From Ascarosepion bandense (taxonomy: Eukaryota; Mollusca; Cephalopoda; Sepiida; Sepiidae), in NCBI GenBank assembly GCA_037127315.1, contig JBBBDQ010000229.1, forward strand, positions 862,501 to 926,500: DNA of 64,000 nucleotides, written 5' to 3'. Under the pieces are notes generated by a model. It was not told where the DNA came from and searched no databases. It worked only from the letters and a program-made list of their open reading frames with translations. Both the position numbers and the translations under genes were made by a program. Position 1 is the stretch's first letter, and each line of letters opens with the position of its first letter. This document shows, piece after piece, positions 1 to 11,990 of the stretch.

Positions 1-34
1 TACGTTTACCAGTGGTATTTGTGCGGAAGTTAAT

Positions 35-303
35 TAGAGTAGATAGACTAAACTATCGCCCGGTTCACACTCCACCCACGTCTATTGAACAGGTGAAGAG
101 GCTCATCCCTTGTTCCCTGTTTAGGATGTGGTTTCCGGTTTTCTGTTTTCCAATTTTTTCACTTTTCTTCTTTTTTTTTTTCAATTGGAGTAGATAGACT
201 AAACTATCGACAGGTTCACACTCCACCCACGTCTACAGAACAGGTGTAGAGGTTCCCTGTTTAGGATGTGGTTTCCGGCTTTCTCTCTTCTAAACTTTTC
301 ACT
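35..303. repeat. Two-copy tandem duplication, period about 151 bp
   Basis: The block starting at TAGATAGACTAAACTATCG near position 40 recurs at 191. Both copies continue through CCACCCACGTCTA and a later GGATGTGGTTTCCGG. The second copy lacks part of the T-rich end. It directly abuts the LINE 3' terminus at 306, so it may be 3' UTR sequence of that LINE. No coding potential was recognised. Confidence 0.75.
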
Positions 304-305
304 CT

Positions 306-370
306 TACGTAACCCCCTGCACATCAGTGGCGTTACCGCCTTGCTCGGGGTGATATGATTAAAAAAAAAG
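306..370 (+). mobile_element. 3' terminus of a non-LTR retrotransposon (LINE)
   Basis: The stretch CCCCTGCACATCAGTGGCG, then CCTTGCTCGGGGTGAT and ATGATT followed by an A tract, is nearly identical to the end of the LINE copy at 60636-60703. There it lies downstream of a recognisable reverse transcriptase C-terminus. Only the extreme 3' UTR and the A tail are present, as expected of a heavily 5'-truncated insertion. The family looks CR1/Jockey-like from its other copies. Confidence 0.75.
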
Positions 371-829
371 TGAATGCAATGGATTCAAATCAAATTCGTA
401 CTCAACACGAATATCCACGGCACCACAACGCACATCCATAGATGGATGGATGTTAAATATGATATGGATATGGATGTTAAGATGATAAAAAAAAAATCAC
501 TCATCATTTTCAGGAATGCTTCAAATAAGTGGCCATTAAGTCCTGAGTTGGATGAATTTAGAAAAAATAATAGAAATAATTAAAGAAATTATCAGTATTT
601 AAAGAAAGAAAAAACAGGCAAATAATTCATGTTAGTTAAATGGAGCCGTTAAGAGAATTAAGACGCAAGGGGCTACTGAGATTAAAAGAAACAGAGAGAA
701 CAATAAAATAACTGATTTCAAGGAGACAGATGATGTTTGAAAATCGTAATTGATAGAGCAGTAACGCAAAAAAAAAGATGGGTCTACAAGCTGTGGGGGG
801 GCGTAGAAGAAACTATTAGCATAGAACGC
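371..829. other. Unassigned AT-rich sequence
   Basis: Short ATGGAT-rich simple repeats lie near 437-480. I recognise no gene or transposon. Short open frames here show no familiar domain. Confidence 0.5.
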
Positions 830-938
830 AAGGTTGTTAAAAGAAAGAAACAAAGAAATACCACACACGACATTGAAAATACAAATGAAAATTGGTAAGT
901 GGATCATATATGTAATAAAAAAAGAACGCCCAGTTGTA

Positions 939-986
<48 letters not shown>

Positions 987-1190
987 ATGAATGAATGAAT
1001 GAAAAAGGATCACAAACAATATTGAAAGCATAAGGGGAAATTGGTAAGAGGAATATATATGTAATGAAAAATGAACGCCCGGTTGTAAAGAAAGTAAGAA
1101 AAAAAGAAAGAAAGAAACAAAGAAAAATTATTACAAACGATATTGAAAGCCCAAGTAAATGTTGGTAAGCAAAATATATATGCAATGAAA
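830..1190. repeat. Three diverged tandem copies with an internal GAAA microsatellite
   Basis: Three units share the order TTGTAAAGAAAG, then ATTGAAA, then TTGGTAAG, then ATATATATG and GAACGCCC. They begin near 834, 934 and 1083. The variable spacing comes from the (GAAA)n tract, which is longest at about 935-985 and followed by GAAT repeats. Phe/Leu/Ser-rich frames on the minus strand are translations of this tract. Confidence 0.75.
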
Positions 1191-1352
1191 ATAAAAGTCA
1201 AATGAAAACTTTAATGGTAGCTGTTTCCCTACAAGCTAACATTGGCACTGAATGTCCGAGCAGCCAGTAATGCTTTCGATTGAAATACATAAACTCTTTC
1301 TCTTAAAACAATTTTACAGAAAACAATTAGCTTTGTCGGAAATTTACAGATG

Positions 1353-1940
1353 TAACGGGTCTCCTGATTGGCTGATTTAACCCGAACCTCGTTTTGAACT
1401 TTAGGCGGGCTTTACCAGAGGTTTTATGTTTTTTTTACACGATGGTTTTGTTCTCTCCTTTTTTCAGCTAGCACGAACAGTATCGGACGTATTTGTGCCG
1501 CTCCGGATTTTTGTTGCAGCAGGGCCTAAATTGGCGCCCACTTGTCTCGCTATATCGAGACCATCTTACCAATTCTTTGTAATCTTTTAGGCTAATGCCA
1601 CAACTTTGTAACAGAGAAAATCTCTTGTTACCCTTCTTACCTTAAAAAGGATACCCTATGGGCAAAGCCTTGCCTTCCTAGAGAAAAATTCTCTAAGCAC
1701 TATCATCTTATACCAAGATAAGAAACTGTGAAAGAAGCAGACCCAGAAGAAAGTTCCTGTACGTCGCGGATCGCAGTTCCTTGTGTCTTTTTCATCCCAC
1801 TCCTAGACGGAGGATACTATACCAAGCTAAGCAGAGAAAAGAGACTATACCAAGCTACACTGTAGCAGCAAAATTCAGCATATTTTTGCAAGACAAATAA
1901 ATTGTTTTTCCTATACCAGGTATGTCTTGTTATGTTTGAT
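1353..1940 (+). other. Possible solo LTR; otherwise unassigned
   Basis: The segment begins TGTAACGGGTC, contains AATAAA near 1898, and ends near TTGTTATG. It also holds TTGGCGCCCAC at about 1530, which resembles a tRNA primer-binding site but would be inside the LTR. No matching second LTR or clear target-site duplication is visible, so this is only a candidate. A short hairpin (TAAGCTATGTGA and its complement) lies at about 1966-1998. Confidence 0.2.
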
Positions 1941-2540
1941 AATTTCCGTTCACTGCTTAAGCGCTAAGCTATGTGAATATATTTCTCACATAGCTTAAGT
2001 CCTGTAGATGCTATCGTTTTTTCCAGTACTGATAGGAATTGCCTCCTTTTTAACCTTTCAAAAAATAAGAAACAAAGTAAATGATGTGGGGATAAGTGCG
2101 AAAGAAGAATTAAAAAAATAAGAAGACAGTTAAAGAAGTCACAGATTGATTTTATATTTTTTTTATGTTTCTATAGCTCCAGGCTACTATTGAATTAGTC
2201 GTTTGCCCGAATTAATCATTTACATGGACGGTTAAACTGATTGGGCAAATTATCAGTTATTATTGTTCGTTAGGCTCAGTTATATATAATGCGATGATGA
2301 CCCAACGTATCAGACTACTAATGGCAATGATTTTATTTTCTCTCTTAAACTATTTATGTAGATATTTATACTTTTAATGATTTTATAAAGCTGAATAGTT
2401 TTTCTTATGTTTTTGTTTTTACATATGGCAATATAGTTAAATGTAGTAACAAAAAACTGGGACAAATTAGACAGAAAATGTAAAAAAGCGAATACAAAAA
2501 TAGGTGACCATTTTATAATCAGTATGGTCAAATTTGCATT

Positions 2541-2764
2541 AACTTTCACGCAAAAACTCTCGTGGAAGAGATTAATCTGTCGCTTTCCTTTCGGTGTATA
2601 TGTTAGATGGCATAAAATGTTGGGTTCTATATTGGGTGAAAATCAGTCTACCGTAGAAAGTAATAGCAACCTACTACGAGAAAAATTCTGCCTAGTCGGC
2701 CATGTCTCTTTCGAGATATAATCACCTAGTCGTGTATCATGTATGACACTTAACTGGCTGACTA
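2541..2764 (+). mobile_element. Diverged SINE, central region plus tail type 1
   Basis: The stretch from TCACGCAAA through ATTAATCTGTC, GGGTTCTAT, TCTACCG and CATGTCTCTTTCGAG to ACACTTAACTGGCTGACT follows the same order as the better preserved SINEs at 14722 and 28504. The tRNA-like head is missing, so it is 5'-truncated. It encodes nothing. Confidence 0.75.
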
Positions 2765-3083
2765 ATGGTCAAACTACTATCGTTAAACTTAAAACGTTGG
2801 CAAAGTTTTGCATGCACAGCAAATGAGTAAAAACAGAACCTTTTTTTTTTTTAGGGAAAGTTTTATGTTTCTTTTTGTTTCAGTTACAGGTCACATGTAT
2901 TCATCGACTTATCACCAATCCAACTTATAGCGTGAACTGGTATATCCTGCGCTCTAGCAGCGAGAGTGTTTTCCAGATTGGTGTACGACAATTTGCGCAT
3001 CAGCTCCCAACAGCATTAGCATTCCCTGACGCGGCTCAAAGTCAGCCTCGGTACAACACACTTTTTTCCGAATTCGTTTGTGA

Positions 3084-3364
3084 TTTTTAATTTTCTCGTC
3101 AACCACGACCCAAGGTGTCTTCCAAGAGAAAAAAATAAATCTGTTTATACCTCAACCTGCCAAGAAGAAAATAAATACCGTTGATATCGGAAAAAAAATT
3201 ATGTTGATTAAAAGATATAAAGGAAGACTAAAAGTAAATATGATCGCACGTGATCTGAAATTATCCCACTCTACTGTGGCGACGACTTTGAAGGACAGAA
3301 AAAGAAATGTCAATGCTATGACAGGTCCTGAACCAAGACGATCGACAATTATAGCGATTTACTA
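3084..3364 (+). pseudogene. pogo/Tigger-like transposase N-terminal fragment (CENP-B type HTH)
   Basis: A 93-codon frame without an upstream Met (first ATG 3201) ends with TAA at 3362-3364. It reads through a Lys-rich stretch into KIMLIKRYKG, then IARDLKLSHSTVATTLKD. This spacing resembles the first helix-turn-helix of pogo/Tigger transposases and CENP-B, including the A-x-x-L-x-x-S-x-S-T-V-x-T-x-L-K pattern. The second DNA-binding helix set and the DDE domain do not follow. No terminal inverted repeats were found. It is probably a dead fragment. The assignment rests on motif memory only. Confidence 0.5.
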
Positions 3365-4520
3365 AGCGAAAAAGCCGGTGGAACCAGTGAGAATCGATCT
3401 TACTACTCAGTCGTCATTATTCTAGCAAAACATGCTTGCTAACCATTACACTTTCTCGAAGTGCTTGCAATTTAACACTAATAACGAATCAGTGGACGCG
3501 TCATATTCACTAAATCGAGAAAAAATGTAGTATGCAATATACAGAGAGAAGATAAAAATGGTATCAACAGTAAAGTAAACATTAAATATAAAGATACATA
3601 AATCCTAAAAAAAGAAAAAAATTATGAAATTAATTACAGGTCAACTTAGGACCAGATCGATTTTCGATCTCTCGCTTTTAACTAATCGTAATGGTAAAGC
3701 GATGACGACCCACATATGCAAAAAAATATCAGAATTGATATTTGACTTATTTTATATTATAAAAACAAATAAAAAATGAAAATAAAACTAAATTTTCCGT
3801 TCCTAAAGTTATATCTTTAATTGTCTGTTGTTGCATTTTGAGATGACTCATTTAGGAAGTCACCGATAGTATGAATAGCTACAGCTATTATCGATGAGGT
3901 AGCATAACATTTCTCGTGAGTTAGTAACACTAAACAATATTAGTGTCGCCGATAGTATCATAACCTATGCGAGGATACTCCAATGAATTTCAGCACCATT
4001 GGGAATTATTTGTACTAATTCTTTACTGTTATTCCTCTCATTTCTTTTCGATATATATATTTGCAGACACAGTATAGCTTTCGAGGACAATTCGATGTGG
4101 AATAATTGTTAGCATCCTTGCCTTGATAAATCATTTACGACAGAGAATTGAGTTTGATCCTCACGCAGTGCTGCATGTTTTTGTCTTTGTGCCACTTGTG
4201 TAGCTACGTTTTGAAAATTACCACAGCCCTCTCTTCGGCCTTTTCTTTCAGTTTTATTCGTAACAATAACAAGAACTGTTGTAAACTTTATGCATCCTAG
4301 TAACTCGAATCGGCAGTGAATGTTTTTTTTTAAATATTGTTCACCATGTAAAAGTTTAATATATTATTTGGATCGGTGCGTAATTTTGCCCGGTAATGTA
4401 TTCGAATTTTGTTGCAAAATTTGTCAAAAAAAAAAAAAAAGAAATGAATGATACTCAAAATATCAGGTGCAGGCTGAATTTTGTTTTGACAACAAAGGTC
4501 AAAGAAGTCAGCACCTGAGA
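3365..4520. other. Unassigned AT-rich sequence
   Basis: No gene, RNA or named transposon is recognised. Poly(A) tracts lie near 4424-4440. The first part may be further remnant of the pogo-like element, but its reading frame is broken. Confidence 0.4.
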
Positions 4521-4734
4521 TGTGACGGAGTACAGTGGAAATAACACGTATCGGGCGGATTGCCTACTTAAGTGAAGTCAGTTTGGCAGTTGGCAGATAG
4601 CAGTCGAATTAAGAACACAGAAGAGGCCAGCCGTCTTGCTGGCTGCAGCGATGCATGTGTGCTAATCCTCCGAACAGACCCGCCTACTCCACTCTACAGC
4701 CAATGTCTCCAAAGAAGAAGTGAATAAAAATATA

Positions 4735-4740
<6 letters not shown>
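4521..4740 (+). other. Possible short LTR-like segment
   Basis: This GC-richer island begins TGTGACGG and ends CTACA, an imperfect TG...CA inverted terminus, with AATAAA-like signal AATAAAAATA just before the end and a TA microsatellite directly after. It contains no tRNA primer site or coding sequence. The architecture is like a small solo LTR or TRIM, but I have no second copy to confirm it. Confidence 0.25.

Positions 4741-4773
<33 letters not shown>
4740..4773. repeat. (TA)n microsatellite
   Basis: An uninterrupted TA run of about 17 units lies directly after the possible LTR end. Confidence 0.95.
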
Positions 4774-4776
<3 letters not shown>

Positions 4777-7447
4777 TTGTTACATTTTTTGTGGTCATTT
4801 TTTGTGTGAAAATAAAATGTTTCTTTTCGTTCAATTCAATTTATGTTCCTATGATTTTATCAGTGAAAAAATCATCATTTTTATTGAAATTTATGCATGT
4901 ACCGTCATATTGAAAGTTGATAAGCTCATCATTTTGGTTCGAGATTATTCTCGCCGAAATTGTTGTAGTGTATTTTATTCCAATAAGCAGCAGTTTATTC
5001 TCATTAATTTTTATTCAAGTTTATTTTGTCGAAGCGGCCTATACCTGAAGAAGTGGTATATAAAACAAAGGCCAAGAGTCGGTCGATGTAGAAGAGTACG
5101 GAATAGGACCCACTGTTTATGAGTATATGTGAAGAAAATAACATTTGGCACAAGACTTGAACAAGCCAAAATTGTATTGATCGAGGAAGCATCCTGTTGA
5201 TAGTTGGTTCCACAATGTAACTGTTCGTAGACATAATTGTCAGGGGAGAAAGTTTAAATGATCATTTGCTCTCCACTGATTGTTACTGAAACATCAGTTA
5301 AGGATGAATATCGTTTGAATATAAAAAAACGTCTTTGTTTGATACTTGTTCAGACTGAAGGTTGATTCTGTTTGAACGTTGAGCCTAGAAGGATAATCGT
5401 TTAAAAATACCAGGCACAGCAAACTTGGATGGGCAGGCAGTTTAACTCGTAATTGTTGATCGCAGAGTTGCGTTTCAATTTCAGTTGAGATTCATTTAAG
5501 TGCCCTTGGTAAAAGTATGCTTCCACTGCTTCCCGCGTCAGCTAATAATTTATTAGTAAAATTCCTATCAGTAATTTAGTTAACTTCATTAATTCGTTGA
5601 AAAAGAAGCATAGCAGGGCCAAAAAAGGCTCTAAACTTAATACATACAAAGATTTAGCGTCTAAATTTTTATTTCAATATTAAGTTGGAATCTTTTCTAG
5701 CATGTTGGAAATTTTAGTTAGTTGACTAAAAATTGTGATGGATATTTTTTTCGGTAAAATAAGATACTGAACTGGAAATTCTTCAAAAAAATCAAATAAT
5801 CGTCTGATTTTAATGAAACTTTTAGAATTTATTCACAACTTAATTCATCAATTTTTGTAATTATTATTTTTAGAAAATATTGATGAATATTTTTACATCT
5901 GTTACACCCACTCCACTTACTTAATTTTATAAAATTTCTAGTAATTAAATTCTGATCACGAACTGTTTTATTGCTTAAACGCAGGGCTCCTTGAAGAGTG
6001 TAAATGATCTTATTTTTTTAAAACAGTTACTGCTATCCCAAACATTTGCTCTAAATAGTAAAATAAAAATGCAATTAAACTATGACATTAGTTTATTAGA
6101 TAATTTTTTAATTTGTTTTATTTAATAATATATATTAAGGGCATTCTTGATTCATAAAAAAGTCGATGATTAATGAATTTTACAAGAATCGTTTACATTT
6201 ATTTTTAAATATAATATTTTATAAAAAGTAAAAAATCATTTAAAAATTCTTCAAAATTTTATCCCGTGAGGTTATTAAGTTATTCAATGAAAACTATATT
6301 CACTAAGCAAAGACTAAAAAGTTTTGTATAAATCATCACGCTCCAAGATTTCTATAATATTTGTAATGTGTGCAAACGTGCTTATTCTGAAAATATGAGT
6401 GACTATACACGTCATTATCAGAAAATAAGATCGTTGATTATTGCAAATTTAAATTCAACATTTCTAAAATTAGATTGCATGAAATATTTCTAACATTTTT
6501 GAGATTACTGAATATTTAAAAATTACTTAAAAATACTTAAAAATTACTTAAAAATACTTAAAAATTATATAAGAAAAGCAATCACCTATCCTTTTCTTAA
6601 ATTGTGTTTATAGAGACAAATTATTGCTAAAACAACAATAAACCTGTCAACACCTTATCAATTCTTGTTAACTGATCAATGAACGATGGCATGTACGTAT
6701 ATCAAACTATTAATGTTAAAAAACATTTCAATGTTATTTTCTACTTAAAGTAAATAGTATTTGTTTCAAATCAGATTAATTATACGTTAAATAGGATAAT
6801 ATTCCTTAAATAAAGTTTCATAAAACTATATTTTATTTTTGGAAGGTTTTCTAATAAAGAAAATTACATTGCGATGGCAGAGGAAAAGTGTGTTAATCAG
6901 CCATTTTTAGCACATAAAATTAAATCAACTCGAATCAGTATAATTTCCGTTTGAAATACACTAAAAACTGTTTTACTTCATGGAAATAGTTTAATTCTTT
7001 AGCTTTCAATTAAATCTAAAATAAAAGCCTCAAGAAAGATTTATAATTTTCAAAATTCATTTTAAACGTTAAGTATCGCGAATAAGAGGATCTATATAAT
7101 TAATGGTGGGTCTGTTTCTCCAAAACAGTCTATGAAAAAGTATTTCTTCTCTCGCTTTTATTTCCCTTTTTATTACCATCTTTTTTTAATTATGCAAGAA
7201 AGGCAATAAAGCCACTAGGATGTAGAAGGTTACTGAGTCTTAGAGAATATAAAAAAACGAAGGAAAGAAGACAATAAAAAAACAAGAATTAAGAAAATAG
7301 AAGATAACGGTTAACTTTGCATTTAAATCAGGAAATAGTGCCATCATCGAGAAATAAAACAGAAAAAATAATTTTAAGTGCTTATGTAATCTTTATTGAT
7401 CTTGATGTTCACATTTACAAGGTTGTTGGATTTTTCCGGTTACATTG
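4774..7447. other. AT-rich sequence without recognised genes
   Basis: The stretch is very AT-rich and has many stops in all frames. A small tandem repeat of about 11 bp (TACTTAAAAAT) lies at 6517-6565. I recognise no transposon or RNA gene here. Confidence 0.5.
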
Positions 7448-8177
7448 TTTTTTTTTATTTTCTAATCGTTTTACCCCAAGAAAGACAGGTCCGCCACTGG
7501 TGCGCAAGGGGTTTACTTAAGAGAAGAGTGAAAGTTTAAGCAGAGGGAAAGCAAAGAGAAAGACAAACCAGTTACTGAGGGTATCAGAAAAACGGCAAAA
7601 AAGGGATGGGAATGCCAGTATGAGTACAGCTACGAGGGTAAAATGAGAAAGGAAAAAAACAAGATACACGAGGTGATGGGGAAAAGACAACAGAAAGACT
7701 GGAGTCAAGAGGGCAAAAGATGGGAACTGACGTTGCATTTAAATTCTTGGAAATTGTAGCTGTCAGGAAAGCAAGGTAATGGATGAGAGTTCTACAGAGG
7801 GAAGTGCGAGAAAAAAAAAGCTGAAAAAGTAGAAGTGGCGGCTGAATTTATTTGACTTAAATGTAAAAGAGTGGGGCCTTGTTGCCAGTCTGGTTGCTCG
7901 AGTAAAATCTTGTGGAGCGGGCATCAGTGAGCTAAGCTCGTCGGAGCAAAAGCCATGAAAATATTTGTAGAATAGACAGAGGGAAGTTACATCCCGACGG
8001 TGAATAAGTGATTGGAGTCGACTACTAGAACGGGACCGTTCACGTTAAAGATACTTATTTGCAACTGGTCGAGAACCCTTAGATAATTGGCAGGGGTGCC
8101 CGACCAGATATGACAACTGTATTCAACGCACGGTCGGATGGTTGATTTGTATATGTGCAAGATGGACTCAGGTGAGA
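7448..8177 (-). mobile_element. LINE 3' fragment (same family as 60090-60703)
   Basis: On the minus strand the end reads CCCCTTGCGCACCAGTGGCGG, then GGGGTAAAACGATT and an A-rich tail. It is thus a diverged copy of the 3' terminus at 306-370 and 60636-60703. From about 7720 to 8177 it matches, with many changes, the LINE C-terminal region at 19770-20200 (shared GTGCGAGAAAA, GTGCAAGATGGACTCAG and similar blocks). All frames are broken. The 3' UTR (7516-7720) is present here but missing from the 19753 copy. Confidence 0.7.
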
Positions 8178-8577
8178 TAAAATTAAAATTAAAGTTATTG
8201 ATTGTGGTATTTGATGATGGTAATTTTAAACCTTAAGTATCGCGAATTAGTGGAGGTATCTGCTGTAAATCATTATAGCTACAAAAAATTATTACAGTTT
8301 AAAAATATTTTCTGGTTTAAAATAACCTGCAAGAAGTTGATAAGCCGTGGAAATAGAATCGAGCAATACAAACGTTAACATTGCATATTTGTACTGAAAG
8401 ATATGAATTCTCCTCTTCTCTTTTCACTTCAGGCCTGAGTTTGTTAGTATGTCTTCTATTAGTAAAATCTTTTTATAACCCCACTAAAATTTATTATAAC
8501 CTGGAACCTAAAAATTATTTTTGGTTCTAAACAACATGTAAATGCTTGATATAAGCCATAAATTACGACTCAGAAAC

Positions 8578-8835
8578 GATTAAGGCCACATTGAAACGAC
8601 TGATTACCGTACAATCATCGAGGTTAAGTAACGTCGAGCCAGGTTAGTACCTTGATGGCGACAGTTTGGAAATATCAGGTGCTGTATGTGGGGATGGAGT
8701 AATAGATAATCGCTCATAATTGTTACTTGGAGAGCCGAGTTCTAATTCCAGTTAGATTCGTTATATTCACGTACACGCAAATAGCTTCAAGAAAAGGTAT
8801 GAATCTTATTTTTTCCCATCTCCGGTTCATCTAGT
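8578..8835 (+). mobile_element. Degraded 5S+tRNA composite SINE
   Basis: Positions 8578-8690 align with the 5S rRNA-like head seen at 17480: GAGGTTAAGTAACGTCGAGCC, GTTAGTAC, TTTGGAAATATCAGGTGCTGTA. A tRNA-like B box (GAGCCGAGTTCTAATTCC, about 8731-8748) follows, then the shared central block ACGCAAATA to TTTTCCCATC. It is strongly diverged, hence old. No tail type can be assigned. Confidence 0.7.
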
Positions 8836-9046
8836 AAAACTTGTACTACAGAAAATAAATTATCCTAAAATAAATAAAATTGAGTTCAAGTTATTTAGAT
8901 TTCGGTATTAAATAACCCATAGAGGTTGATATGCGGCTAAACAAAAAAATAGATCCTCAATCCTTGGATTCCGGCCAGAAGCAAGTGGATGTGTTCAGCC
9001 ACTCTGATGATCTGTGATACAGCGAAAAAGGCTTGTATGTGGATAA

Positions 9047-9049
<3 letters not shown>

Positions 9050-9091
<42 letters not shown>
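9050..9091. repeat. (TA)n microsatellite
   Basis: About 20 uninterrupted TA units. No element was recognised on either side. Confidence 0.95.
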
Positions 9092-9094
<3 letters not shown>

Positions 9095-10785
9095 GAAATG
9101 AAATGTGATGTGAGAACCGAAAACAAAACAAATCAAAAGCCGATACAGAAAAGTGTTAGGAAACCTTCAATCAGCAATTAATTTTCCCTGGTTTCCACAC
9201 ACTCAGAATAAGAAACGCCTACTTCGACCTATATCTGAAGGCATTGCCTCTCTTCCTCTCGTCTGCCTGAGTGAAACGCTCAAAAGACAGCTTTGAATAC
9301 TAACGAGCCGAGAGCCGGCATTTTTCAAGATGTTTTGGAAATGACGGATGAAGACTGCGTTCGATTTGAACAAACCCTCCATTGATTATTTCAATGCTCA
9401 CCTGACAACGATTATTCGTTATTTGGCAGTGATGTGTGCTCCTATCAAATGTTTTATTGCGCCACCCCGGCCTTACAGGAAATTCTATTTAATATGCAAT
9501 GCTTCCAGGAAACAATTTTTAGCAACAGACCAATTTTTATGTAAATCTTAAGTAAACATCAACTGACACAATAATGTTGGAATGATGAAAAGTTGTCGGG
9601 CACGCTCATTTACAAAAATCTGCCTAAATGATAAAAGATCAGAAATTATTAGAAATATATTATTATGTTAATTGCCTCAAATATTTCATCAAAACACGTT
9701 ATACATATATAATTTTATACACCCTACTCTATACATACCTCTACTCCATATCACACAAAGCACTACATACATTCTGTTACAGGTACAATAACATTCATCC
9801 TTGAAAATGGCAAAAAGTTTAGTCGAAAGCTTTCAGATCAACAAGAAAAGTTACATGTAAAACTTAACCAACATACATTGTGTGTCCTTTTTAATGAAAC
9901 CTGCATATATATATATACATAACATTTTTTAAAAAAATTAATTTTTTAAAAATTTAAAAAACTTTTGTTAATAAATTTTATTAATTTTATTTTTAATTTA
10001 AATCTAGGTTTATAATTAATTAGATGAATTTAATTAAATTTAAATAAAACATATGTCAAGTTTTCCCCCCAAATAAAGTTTTTTCTAAAAATCTTTTTTC
10101 TAATACTTCAACCCATTTATAAACGCTAGTTTTGTTAACAAGTCCCTAGCGTCTCTACGAAAATAAAATTTTCTTTACTTTTCTTTTTCGTTTTTCCTCC
10201 CTCTCTTTCCATTTTGTTTAGCTCACTTCCCAGTGAAACACCATTCCCTATTTCTTCCGTTACTCCCTTCCCCTTTTTAGAGCTAGACAAAGCCAAATAT
10301 TTAAATTTTTCACTTACATCTCATGTTGTCCAAAATCTAAAAATAGACTTTGATTGGTATGTAATTTTTCTGAGACGTAAATTTTTGAACTTCCGCCGGT
10401 AATATTTTATTTTATTTCATTTCATTTTGAATATTGATAGTTGCCGATGAGATGTGAAAACTCTCTTAGGAATTTCATGTTGAAATGATCATTCCACGCT
10501 TTTAAACTTTCGAAATTTATTTTTATTTTATAATTGGCTCTGTAATTTAAATATTAATTACACTGAGCCCTCCACTTGGATTATTTTTAATATTAAAATA
10601 TTAATATTAATTAGGATCGGGTTTTTGGGACTTACCTTCCTGCTTTTCCTTTTGGATCAAAGTTTATATATATATAATTGAGAAGTGCATTACTTTCGCA
10701 TACATACATTTAAACAGACATTTTTGCCTACTTACTTTTAAAATAGACATATATTGCTCTTATACACGTGGCACATATACATATG
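9092..10785. other. AT-rich sequence without recognised genes
   Basis: Two short frames (9348-9551 and 10214-10402) carry no known domain. AT-only blocks of mixed TTAAA simple sequence lie near 9930-10060. Confidence 0.45.
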
Positions 10786-10789
10786 AACA

Positions 10790-10855
10790 GGCATAGGGGT
10801 ATATTACACGTGACAAGTATCTGACCAATGAAATCAAACTTCAATCAACTTGCTG
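10790..10855 (-). repeat. Dispersed repeat copy, inverted relative to 16182-16245
   Basis: The reverse complement contains GATTGAAGTTTGATTTCATTGG, then CAGATAC and GTCACGTGTAAT. This matches 16182-16245 with few changes. Weaker similarity continues on the 10660-10790 side (GTATGTATGCGAAAGTAATGC versus 16338-16360). The family is unnamed and non-coding. Confidence 0.65.
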
Positions 10856-11012
10856 TTTTTTTTATTCTAAATCCGTGTCGTATTACTAAATCTCTGAAGA
10901 AACATCTATTATTTAATATAATTTTCTTACCCGTTCTTTACTTATTCTATCATATATATGTATGCACGTTTAATAAAAATATTATTTTTTCACTTAGCTG
11001 ATTGATGTTATA

Positions 11013-11330
11013 TAATAGTTGGTCACACTTGTTCGAGGATACCCGTCTACCAGGGAGGCGATCCAATCCCTATTGCAGATTCTAGCTCAGTCACACTTGT
11101 GTGTGTTCAACATCCACAGAGCCCACATGTGGTTGGTTTATGCTGCAACTTTGTTGTTAGATTTCTCGGCGTCAACTCTTTCTATTGTTTTCAAGCACTT
11201 TCCAAAGTTGCACCAAGCTGGAAACGCCTATTCCACACCGATAACATCACAAATCGTCAATGGTGAAATTCGAAGGTGGGTTCTATGATCAGAAAGCAAA
11301 CGTTCTAACCACTCGGGCACGCGCCCATAT
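11013..11330 (-). mobile_element. SINE with a tRNA-Ser/Leu-like head
   Basis: The minus strand starts at about 11326 with GGGCGCGTGCCCGAGTGG, followed by a TTAGAACG stretch (A box region), and has CCTTCGAATTTCACC (B box) at 11262-11276. Together they look like a degraded tRNA of the Ser or Leu type. A body of about 240 bp follows, ending near 11015. It shares no sequence with the other SINE family. The 3' boundary is approximate because only one copy is present. Confidence 0.55.
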
Positions 11331-11877
11331 ATGTCATATAAAGCGGCAGAATTTCGTAGACTAACCTGTATGTAAATGTTCAATCCATTCGTTATGGTAT
11401 GGTGCCAAAGATGTTATTTAGGGATTTAAAAACTGATTACTTTAAAAATGTTCTTGATTTTAAAAATAACTTTATGCATGTAGAAAATTGAAACACAGAA
11501 TAGTCTAAAAGTTTAAGTCCAGACTATGGGTTTGAAGAATCGTTTAAAAACTGAAGGCCGCGCTCATTTAGAACCTGGTGTTTGAGAGGTGGTTTATCAT
11601 ATATTCAGTAATAATAAAAATTTGGAAAAAAAACTATCTGGCGGCACTTTCCTGGTCGGTTCCACCGGTTCCGTTAAACGAACCCACCGCGGACCAAGTT
11701 CGTACTCATTCGGACAGGCGAATCCGTAGTACGAGTTTCAGTAGAAATTTGGATTCACCAGCCGCATGTATACACATTTTCAGAACAATGCAATACGGTT
11801 TGAATTCAACTTTTTTTCTCGATTGTTTGTTTCCCAAAGCTGTAGGAACTACTTTATCCTGCTTTTTTATTTATAGC
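11331..11877. other. Unassigned sequence
   Basis: It contains a 100-codon frame (11578-11880) whose middle is GC-richer than its surroundings (CTGGTCGGTTCCACCGGTTCC and following). I do not recognise the protein, and the frame may be chance. Confidence 0.35.
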
Positions 11878-11990
11878 TAGGAGGGGAAAAGAGATGGATT
11901 CATAAGTTTATCAAGAGTATTACCATGTAATAAACTCTGCTGGAATTCAATCCCGGTTCTCCGATTCCTCAATCTGAGGCGCAAACCACG
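11878..11990 (-). mobile_element. Degraded SINE fragment (tRNA-like head plus central block)
   Basis: The minus strand shows a B-box-like GGGATTGAATTCCAG, then TTACATGG, TAATACTCTTGAT and GAATCCATCTCTTTTCCCCTCC. This is the same order as the central block of the 14722 SINE. It is short, old and non-coding. Confidence 0.5.

Noticed and set aside
837..1201. Phe/Leu/Ser-rich membrane-like frames on the minus strand
   Set aside because: They translate GAAA microsatellite and tandem repeat sequence.
1353..1540. TTGGCGCCCAC as a retroviral-type primer-binding site of a full LTR element
   Set aside because: No coding region for gag or pol follows, and there is no second LTR. The match is short.
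11578..11880. A 100-codon frame with a GC-richer core
   Set aside because: I could not match it to a known family, and the neighbouring sequence shows no exon or transposon context.
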